From Gammaproteobacteria bacterium (lineage in GTDB: Bacteria > Pseudomonadota > Gammaproteobacteria > S012-40), in contig WFVN01000216.1 in the NCBI GenBank assembly GCA_015491615.1, positions 1-14,319 of the forward strand: 14,319 bases of DNA. The letters are read 5' to 3'. Positions 7,667 to 12,640 of this stretch are shown here, piece by piece. Below the pieces are notes generated by a model. The model was not told the DNA's origin and made no database searches. It worked only from the letters and a program-made list of their open reading frames with translations. How positions within the stretch are numbered: position 1 is the stretch's first letter; every line of letters starts with the position of its first letter. The translations under genes were made by a program, and so were the position numbers.

Positions 7667-8319
7667 CGGGAAGCGGCCAGGTCGGCCTCTTCGATGATGC
7701 CGTGGCGCATGGCCAGGTGGGTCAGCTCCACGTCGTTCTTGACACCGAGCTTCTCGAACACCCGGTAGCGATAGGTGTTCACCGTCTTGGTGCTGATGAA
7801 CAGCTTTTCCGAGATTTCTGTGACCTTGGCGCCGCGGATGACCATCATCATCACCTGCAGCTCGCGGTCGGAAAGGCGCTCGAAGGGAGAACTGGCGCCG
7901 CCGGGGATATGGTGCATGGCCATCTTGCGGGCCACCTCGGCGCCGATGTAGCGCCCCCCCTGGTGGACAGTGGTGATGGCGGCGAGCATCTCCTCCACCG
8001 CGCAGTCCTTGGTGAGGTAGCCGCTCGCCCCCACCTTCATGAAGCGACTGGGGAAGGGCTCCTCCACGTGCACGGAGAGGACCACCACCTTGAGGCCGGG
8101 GTGGGCGGCGAGGAGCTTGCGGGTGGCCTCCAAGCCGCCCATGCCGGGCATGCTGATGTCCATGAGAACGACATCGGGGTACGTCTCCTGCACCACCTCA
8201 ATGGCCGCTTCCCCGCTCTCCGCCTCACCGACGATACGCACGTTGCCGGTGCCTTCCAGGATCAGCTTGATCCCGGTGCGCACCAGTTGGTGATCGTCCA
8301 CGAGTACGACTTTGATCAT
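7663..8319 (-). CDS. GacA/UvrY-type LuxR-family response regulator
   Basis: This 218-aa two-component response regulator has a receiver domain (about 1-118) followed by a LuxR-type helix-turn-helix (about 146-205). The receiver has the acidic pair DD at 8-9, phospho-acceptor Asp54 in VVLMDISMPGMGG, Ser82 and Lys104. The output domain reads FERLSDRELQVMMMV, then STKTVNTYRYRVFEKLGV. The blocks GGLEATRK, VEEPFPSRFMKVGASGYL and DVELTHLAMRHG closely match UvrY/GacA, which with kinase BarA/GacS drives transcription of CsrB/RsmZ-type sRNAs. uvrC, its usual partner, is absent; it heads the miaA-hfq operon instead. No sensor kinase is nearby. The start ATG lacks a good Shine-Dalgarno sequence. Confidence 0.93.
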   Translation of the reverse strand: MIKVVLVDDHQLVRTGIKLILEGTGNVRIVGEAESGEAAIEVVQETYPDVVLMDISMPGMGGLEATRKLLAAHPGLKVVVLSVHVEEPFPSRFMKVGASGYLTKDCAVEEMLAAITTVHQGGRYIGAEVARKMAMHHIPGGASSPFERLSDRELQVMMMVIRGAKVTEISEKLFISTKTVNTYRYRVFEKLGVKNDVELTHLAMRHGIIEEADLAASR

Positions 8320-8369
8320 GCCGGCGGGCCCGCAAAGGGCTTGCTTCCTCAGATTGAGCGACGTGCCGC

Positions 8370-8386
8370 GGCCGCCTCGCGCGGCC
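8370..8386 (-). other. GC hairpin in the response-regulator leader
   Basis: A 6-bp stem GGCCGC/GCGGCC with a 5-nt loop lies just downstream of the predicted transcription start (about 8388) on the minus strand, so it would form at the extreme 5' end of the message. A role in mRNA stability is an inference. Confidence 0.35.
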
Positions 8387-8394
8387 CCCGCGCA

Positions 8395-8423
8395 AATATG
8401 TCAAAGGGCGGGGATCAGGTCAA
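8395..8423 (-). promoter_or_regulatory. Sigma70-like promoter of the response regulator-miaA-hfq operon
   Basis: On the minus strand a TTGACC -35 box (8418-8423, 5 of 6 to consensus) and a CATATT -10 box (8395-8400, 4 of 6) are separated by exactly 17 bases. Transcription would start near 8388, giving a leader of about 70 nt before the ATG at 8319. It is the best promoter match in the 275-nt gap between the LysR gene and the response regulator. Confidence 0.6.
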
Positions 8424-8594
8424 CGCGGCGACGATTTATCGACCTTTCTCGCAAAGAGCGGATTCGTCCGAATTCCCCCGAGCCAACTCTACTTTCCCCG
8501 TTTACTTTAAAGATGTCATGTCCCTCCCGACCCTTCCAACCACTCTCGAACAAAACGAACAACAGTAGGCAAGCCATTTAAATTCATGCGAAAA

Positions 8595-9584
8595 CTAGGC
8601 TCCGCCTCTCTCCCCGCCCCAAATCGCTCCACCATTACCCAACACCTCTGTCCCGGTATCCACCAGCGCTCGCGCCTCCCGCACCAGAAAATCAAGAAAA
8701 GTCCGACTCACGCGGGAGAGGTGCTTACCGCGCGGATGGACCACATACCACGCCCGCTTGAGAGGGAAACCCTCCACGTCCAACACCGCCAGGCGCCCGG
8801 CCTGGAGTTCCAGCTCCACGTTGTTGACCGATAGTACGGACACGCCCAGCCCTGCCATGAGAGCGTGCTTGATGGCCTCGGCACCGCCCAGCTCCATGGC
8901 GTAGTTGGGGGTGAGTCCGCGGTTGGCGAACAAGCGGTTGACCGCTTGCTGGGTACCCGAGCCTGCCTCACGCACCAGAAAAGGTTCACGGGCGATACGC
9001 TCCAGGGAAATACCCTTGCGCCCGGCCAAGGGGTGATCCGCGGCGGCGACCATGACCAACACGTTGTCCAGAAAGGCATGGGCCTCCAGATCCATGGATT
9101 CGGGCACCTGCCCCATGACCACCAGGTCGTCCTCGTTGTCCTGCAGGCGGCGCAGGGCACGGGCCCGGTTCACCACCGTCAACGAAGGGGTCACCTCGGG
9201 ATAGCGCTGCAGAAAGATGCCCAACAAACGGGGAATGAAAGCCGTAGCGGTGGTCACCACGGCGATGCGCAGCCGCCCTTTCACCTGTCCTTGCAGCTCA
9301 TCAAGTTCGTCCCCCAACTGCCCCAGACGGTCGAGGATGTCTTCCGCTGCTCGCAATACCCGCTCCCCCACCGCTGTCAGATGCAAGCGCTTTCCCACTC
9401 GCTCGAACAACGGCTCCCCCACCGTATCGGCAAGTTTTTTCAATTGCATGGAGATGGTGGGCTGTGTCAGATGCAAGACATCGGCCGCTCGGGTGTAACC
9501 ACCCGCCTGCGCCACTGTGACCAGGATCTGAAGCTGGCGCAGGGTGGCGTGACGCACCAGATGATTCACGTGGAGAACTTCCAT
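8595..9584 (-). CDS. LysR-family transcriptional regulator, CbbR-like
   Basis: This is a LysR regulator of up to 329 aa. The N-terminal winged helix-turn-helix (about 12-70) contains ATLRQLQILVTVAQAGGYTRAADVLHLTQPTISMQLKKL, here given in overlapping parts: ATLRQLQILVTVAQAG, then YTRAADVLHLTQPTISMQLK. The effector domain carries blocks typical of CbbR/RbcR: DDLVVMGQVPE, FLDNVLVMVAAADHPLAG, EPFLVREAGSGTQQAV, MELGGAEAIKHALMAGLGVSVLS and LDVEGFPLKRAWYVVH. CbbR activates Calvin-cycle genes, but none is next to it here, so the target is unknown. The ATG at 9584 lacks a ribosome site. Family alignment favours a start near the GTG of RHATLRQL (about 9557), so the N-terminus is uncertain. It is divergent from the low-GC cassette. 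Confidence 0.9.
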   Translation of the reverse strand: MEVLHVNHLVRHATLRQLQILVTVAQAGGYTRAADVLHLTQPTISMQLKKLADTVGEPLFERVGKRLHLTAVGERVLRAAEDILDRLGQLGDELDELQGQVKGRLRIAVVTTATAFIPRLLGIFLQRYPEVTPSLTVVNRARALRRLQDNEDDLVVMGQVPESMDLEAHAFLDNVLVMVAAADHPLAGRKGISLERIAREPFLVREAGSGTQQAVNRLFANRGLTPNYAMELGGAEAIKHALMAGLGVSVLSVNNVELELQAGRLAVLDVEGFPLKRAWYVVHPRGKHLSRVSRTFLDFLVREARALVDTGTEVLGNGGAIWGGERGGA

Positions 9585-9605
9585 AAACTATAATCTATCA
9601 TTTGT

Positions 9606-9634
9606 TTCAAAATAATCAACTTGAGTTATATAAT
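9606..9634 (+). promoter_or_regulatory. Promoter facing the asparagine-synthetase-like cassette
   Basis: A perfect TATAAT -10 box (9629-9634) lies 17 bases downstream of TTCAAA (9606-9611, 4 of 6 to the -35 consensus). Transcription would begin near 9641, leaving a leader of about 360 nt before the start codon at 10002. The -10 overlaps the -10 of the opposing LysR promoter. Confidence 0.6.
9612..9629. promoter_or_regulatory. Candidate LysR/CbbR operator in the divergent promoter
   Basis: The 18-base element ATAA-N10-TTAT has a 9-nt palindrome TCAACTTGA at its centre and fills the -35/-10 spacer of the plus-strand promoter. Within it TCA-N7-TTA (9616-9628) fits the TNA-N7-TNA pattern known for CbbR sites. 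The pattern is loose and common in AT-rich DNA, so the assignment rests mainly on the divergent position. Confidence 0.35.
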
Positions 9635-9652
9635 TTTGTCCCTGTTGCGCAA
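9625..9652 (-). promoter_or_regulatory. Promoter-like element of the CbbR-like gene
   Basis: On the minus strand TATAAC (9625-9630, 5 of 6 to the -10 consensus) lies 16 bases after TTGCGC (9647-9652, 3 of 6 for the -35). The -35 half sits in a perfect TTGCGCAA palindrome (9645-9652). A start near 9618 would give a leader of about 33 nt before the ATG at 9584. A weak -35 is usual for activator- or self-controlled LysR genes. Confidence 0.4.
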
Positions 9653-9679
9653 ACCCTCCAAAGTTGTTCACACTCGGCT

Positions 9680-9715
9680 GCCGATCATCGCCCCAGGAAA
9701 CCGGTTACGATCGGC
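9680..9715. repeat. 7-bp inverted repeat GCCGATC/GATCGGC
   Basis: GCCGATC (9680-9686) and GATCGGC (9709-9715) are perfect complements separated by 22 bases. It lies about 40 bases into the predicted plus-strand leader. No U-tract follows, so it is not a terminator. It might be a leader RNA structure or protein site; nothing more can be said. Confidence 0.35.
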
Positions 9716-9867
9716 CCCTCGCCACATGGCCAACGCAACACCTGATTATGTTGTTTCCTACACCATGGACACTTCCCGCACTCCATATAGATATCCGCGT
9801 CACGCAACATCTTCCGAAGAGCAACTGAAGAGTAATCTTTCTCCTCGTCAAGGGACCGAGTCGCCAT
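9685..9867 (-). CDS. Doubtful 60-aa Cys-rich small protein
   Basis: This minus-strand frame starts with ATG and reads MATRSLDEEKDYSSVALRKM, then a segment with ECGKCPWCRKQH and a later WPC. Four Cys and one His within 21 residues look like a small zinc ribbon or knuckle. The frame stays open back to an ATG at 10086 (133 aa in all), but that part overlaps the start of the plus-strand synthetase gene. There is no clear ribosome site. GC at third positions is only slightly above the local average, giving no strong coding signal. It is not recognised as any family. It may be a real small gene, a decayed fragment from the transfer event, or chance. Confidence 0.22.
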   Translation of the reverse strand: MATRSLDEEKDYSSVALRKMLRDADIYMECGKCPWCRKQHNQVLRWPCGEGPIVTGFLGR

Positions 9868-9888
9868 GCACCGCTGGCTAAAGATGAT

Positions 9889-10005
9889 ATGATTGACACC
9901 ATGATCGATCCCTACCCAACGGCTTCTCTGGAGTCCAGGACAGGCGCTTTCCGGTGCGTAAAAGTGCTCGATAGAAAAGACTTTCGTCAAGAGGACTTGA
10001 AATGA
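9889..10005 (+). CDS. Possible 38-aa leader peptide or precursor ORF ahead of the synthetase gene
   Basis: An ATG-started frame of 38 codons (MIDTMIDPYPTASLESRTG, then AFRCVKVLDRKDFRQEDLK) ends with a TGA that overlaps the ATG of the next gene as ATGA, the usual geometry of coupled genes. It lacks a strong ribosome site of its own. Short peptides just upstream of asparagine-synthetase-like cyclases can be RiPP (lasso) precursors. Read that way, Thr18 would be the -2 residue of the leader, Ala20 core position 1 and Asp28 the ring acceptor at position 9. This match is loose, and no lasso leader peptidase or recognition protein is in the window. A translated leader with no product function, or chance, is equally possible. 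Confidence 0.2.
   Translation: MIDTMIDPYPTASLESRTGAFRCVKVLDRKDFRQEDLK
9989..9995 (+). promoter_or_regulatory. Ribosome-binding site of the asparagine-synthetase-like gene
   Basis: AAGAGGA lies 6 bases before the ATG at 10002. It fixes the start of this gene and argues against an earlier start. Confidence 0.7.
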
Positions 10006-11810
10006 GCCAATTCGTGTTAATCCAACGGCAAGAGGATGAGAGCGAAAATGGAAGCGTGCTCTCCTTGCACCAGACTTGCCATGCATTGATAAAAAAACAT
10101 TTTCGACGAAGTACCGACGACGTTCTTCAAACCCCCAACACCCGTCTTTTACTCATTCCCTCGGACTCTGGAAAAGGGCAAATTTTCGAGCACAACAAAG
10201 GCACGGGTGAGTGGGCCTTCATTTGCGGTGCGTGGCAGTTCCTTGAGGGAGCCACGCCATCGAGCCTGATCGACTATTTACATGGCAACGAGAATGATCT
10301 GAAAAACCTCGAAGGGAGCTATGCCCTGGGCATGGGCAACCTGTGCAAAGGAACCACGAGCATATGTAGCGACCCCCTCGGTGGTTATCATGTATACCTT
10401 AGAAACATAAATGGAATTTCCGTTTACAGTTCATCGTCGCTATTGCTGGCATTGTTGTCGGAGACCTCCTGGGACGACAGGAGCCTGGCAGAATTTCTGG
10501 CATCCGGGACGATATACGAAAATAGAACCCTTTTCAAAGAAATAGAAAAGCTCCCGCCCGCATCCTGGCGCACTCATGAAGGAAAACGGGTTTCTGTTCA
10601 CATATATTGGGATCTACACGACATTTTGCATGATACGCCGACGAATCCTTCACCCGAGAAAATCGCAGACAGGCTTTCCCGATCCGCGTGCAGTATCTTC
10701 ACCAGCCATTCCCGACCGGCGTTCGATTTGACAGGGGGATTCGACTCCAGGGCCGTAGTGGGTGCCGCCCTGCACTGTAGCGAGCCGATTCACACCAATG
10801 TCTCCGGCCCGGAAACGAGCGATGACGTTCTCGTTGCCAAGCATATCGCCGACGTCCTTTCTTTGGATCTCCAAGTGCACTCCGCGGGCTTCGAAAATTT
10901 CGAAAATTGGTGGAGCGAGGCGAAGAGCTCGTTGTTCTACACCGATGGCGAATATGACGTATTCGATTATGCCATCATAAAAAAAATACATCAGGAGCAG
11001 GCGAGGGTGTTTTCCGTCAGTATCAATGGATCGGCTGGAGAGGCGTATCGCGGTTACTGGTGGGAATTGCTGCTACCAAACCCGACCCAAAGGTCTCTGC
11101 TCGATGGCAAGCAGCTAGCGAAATCGCGCTTCGTCACGAATGACGTAATGTGCGGCCTGGTCACAGGATTTGACAAAGAGTCACTCATCGATCACGTGGG
11201 CGAGGTTATCCGAAAAATCTTGTCTCCCCTCTCCGACGTACCGAGATACAGACAAATGGACTACATCTATCTGCACATGCGAATGCAGCGGTGGCAAGGA
11301 CGCATCTCCAGCTCGACCGTTCGCATCTGGCCTTGCCTATCCCCCTTGGCGTTTCGCCCCGTGCTCGAACTGGGACTCAGAAACGATTACCGACATCGAA
11401 AAAACAATCGTCTCATGAGACGTATCATTGAGGGCTTGAATCCCAAATTGGCACGCATCCCGATGACCGACGGTTGTCCGGCCTTGCCAATCCGGCCGAC
11501 GACATTGCACCTCTTCCTCCCCTATCTCACCGATACGTCGAGAAGAATATTCAACAAACTGCAAAGGATGATCACCAAAACACCTTATCGACCACCACCC
11601 ACTTCCGGCGCAGATATCTCCATGATTCTAAAACATGAGGAAGGCCGCTCGTTCGTCTCTCCCGAAGACATGAGGGTGACGGCGTTCCTCAATGAGGATG
11701 CCCTATCCAGCGCTCTCGACGTGATCCAGAAAAAGCCGCATATCTATAGGAGAGAACTGGGCCGTATCGTCACCCTCGAGATGGTTTCCAGGCTGCTTGA
11801 AAAAAATTGA
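10002..11810 (+). CDS. Asparagine-synthetase-like amide ligase with a degenerate glutaminase domain
   Basis: This 602-aa protein has the two-part layout of asparagine synthetase B. The N-terminal Ntn-type half (about 1-155) ends in recognisable LEGSYALGMGN and SDPLGGYHVYL. It lacks the catalytic Cys2 (it starts MSQF) and the NGE glutamine-binding motif (GAWQF stands there), so glutamine hydrolysis is not expected. The synthetase half (about 215-590) has an ATP-pyrophosphatase loop in variant form, TGGFDSR (244-250), and GSAGEAYRGYWW (343-354) in place of the usual GxGGDE loop. Such proteins form amides by adenylating a carboxylate; beta-lactam synthetases and lasso cyclases are relatives that lost the Cys, while many TGGxDSR members are uncharacterised. 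Substrate unknown. GC is clearly lower than in the flanking genes. The frame is intact. The methyltransferase follows directly. Confidence 0.88.
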   Translation: MSQFVLIQRQEDESENGSVLSLHQTCHALIKKHFRRSTDDVLQTPNTRLLLIPSDSGKGQIFEHNKGTGEWAFICGAWQFLEGATPSSLIDYLHGNENDLKNLEGSYALGMGNLCKGTTSICSDPLGGYHVYLRNINGISVYSSSSLLLALLSETSWDDRSLAEFLASGTIYENRTLFKEIEKLPPASWRTHEGKRVSVHIYWDLHDILHDTPTNPSPEKIADRLSRSACSIFTSHSRPAFDLTGGFDSRAVVGAALHCSEPIHTNVSGPETSDDVLVAKHIADVLSLDLQVHSAGFENFENWWSEAKSSLFYTDGEYDVFDYAIIKKIHQEQARVFSVSINGSAGEAYRGYWWELLLPNPTQRSLLDGKQLAKSRFVTNDVMCGLVTGFDKESLIDHVGEVIRKILSPLSDVPRYRQMDYIYLHMRMQRWQGRISSSTVRIWPCLSPLAFRPVLELGLRNDYRHRKNNRLMRRIIEGLNPKLARIPMTDGCPALPIRPTTLHLFLPYLTDTSRRIFNKLQRMITKTPYRPPPTSGADISMILKHEEGRSFVSPEDMRVTAFLNEDALSSALDVIQKKPHIYRRELGRIVTLEMVSRLLEKN

Positions 11811-11862
11811 CAGTGCCAAATTCATCCCACCCGCAAACGATCAATCAGGAAAAAACCAAAGC

Positions 11863-12588
11863 ATGAATTTCGAGAAGGACTGGCAGAAAAGATTCATAGG
11901 TTTTGCCAACGAATACAACGACGACGCCGGTATTGCAGGCTGGTCTCCCAGTGGCCTGGCGGTGCGGATACGCACTTTCAAGTCGCTCTGGAACCCTAGC
12001 GAAAACGGTACTCTGTGGGTTGACATCGGTTGCGGCGCGGGGACATACACCAATCATCTCGTGCAGAACGGAAAGATTGCGTGTGGCCTCGATTACAACG
12101 TGGCTGCCTTGATGAAGGGAAAGCAAAAATACGTTTCAAAGAACATCCACTGGTGTGCGGGAGATGCGCAAAAGCTCCCTTTCAAATCAGCCTCGTTCGA
12201 CGGTGTGGTCTGTTTTGGTGTGACGCAAGCTCTCAGCCACTCCACTGCACTGATCAACGAGATCCACCGTGTCCTCAAACCCGGAGGGGAACTGTGGATC
12301 GATGGCTTGAACAGCCTTTGCGTACCTCATCTCTTGGAAAGATCGGTCCATCGAATGACTCGTAAAACGCTGAAAATGCGCTACGAAAATCCCAATGCTT
12401 TGATAAACTCCTTGAAACAGAGTGGTTTTCATAACGTCAAACGCTATTGGGTCCCCATTGCCCCGAGCAAGTTAAAGCGTCTTCAACCCCTTTTGGAATC
12501 ACGCGCCATGAAGGTCGTTTGGAATACTCTGCATCCTGCCGCGGCGTTGCTCAGTCATGCATTCATGATCAAATGCCAACGCGAGTAG
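11863..12588 (+). CDS. Class I SAM-dependent methyltransferase
   Basis: This 241-aa Rossmann-fold methyltransferase of the Methyltransf_11 type has motif I VDIGCGAGTY (about 53-62), the acidic end of beta2 in CGLDYN (74-79), GDAQKLPFKSASFDGVVCFG (about 100-119) for motifs II-III and HRVLKPGGELWIDG (about 135-148). No membrane segment or signal peptide is seen. The ATG at 11863 has AGGA 12 bases ahead, rather far. A TTG at 11797 in the same frame would add 22 residues and overlap the synthetase gene by 14 bases, so the N-terminus is uncertain. The tight spacing suggests one transcript, and that it methylates the synthetase product or a shared substrate (inference). GC is low like its neighbour. 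No clear terminator follows. Confidence 0.88.
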   Translation: MNFEKDWQKRFIGFANEYNDDAGIAGWSPSGLAVRIRTFKSLWNPSENGTLWVDIGCGAGTYTNHLVQNGKIACGLDYNVAALMKGKQKYVSKNIHWCAGDAQKLPFKSASFDGVVCFGVTQALSHSTALINEIHRVLKPGGELWIDGLNSLCVPHLLERSVHRMTRKTLKMRYENPNALINSLKQSGFHNVKRYWVPIAPSKLKRLQPLLESRAMKVVWNTLHPAAALLSHAFMIKCQRE

Positions 12589-12640
12589 AGGCCGCCCAAG
12601 CAAGCCTGATGCCCGTGAAACCTTGCATTTTTCCCATAAC

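Larger units (their letters stand above)
9585..10001. other. AT-rich intergenic region with divergent promoters
   Basis: These 417 bases lie between the CbbR-like gene (minus) and the asparagine-synthetase-like gene (plus). They hold two overlapping divergent promoter-like elements (9606-9652), an operator-like inverted repeat in the promoter spacer, a 7-bp inverted repeat at 9680-9715, and two doubtful small ORFs (9685-9867 minus, 9889-10005 plus). Composition changes here from the GC-rich core to the lower-GC cassette. No tRNA or transposon end was recognised. Confidence 0.7.

Noticed and set aside
9621..9881. Plus-strand 86-aa frame starting with TTG in the intergenic region
   Set aside because: It would start inside the predicted plus-strand promoter, has no ribosome site, and shows no recognisable domain.
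9866..9892. Eight-codon ORF (MHRWLKMI) whose TGA overlaps the next ATG, suggesting a chain of coupled leader ORFs
   Set aside because: Too short to distinguish from chance; the AGGGA ahead of it is poorly spaced.
10002..12588. Complete lasso-peptide or beta-lactam biosynthetic cluster
   Set aside because: Only an asparagine-synthetase-like protein and a methyltransferase are present. No leader peptidase, recognition protein, transporter or beta-lactam partner enzyme is in the window.
12594..12636. Possible terminator after the methyltransferase gene (GCAAG...CTTGC followed by ATTTTT)
   Set aside because: The stem is only 5 bp with a 17-nt loop, too weak to call without supporting RNA data.
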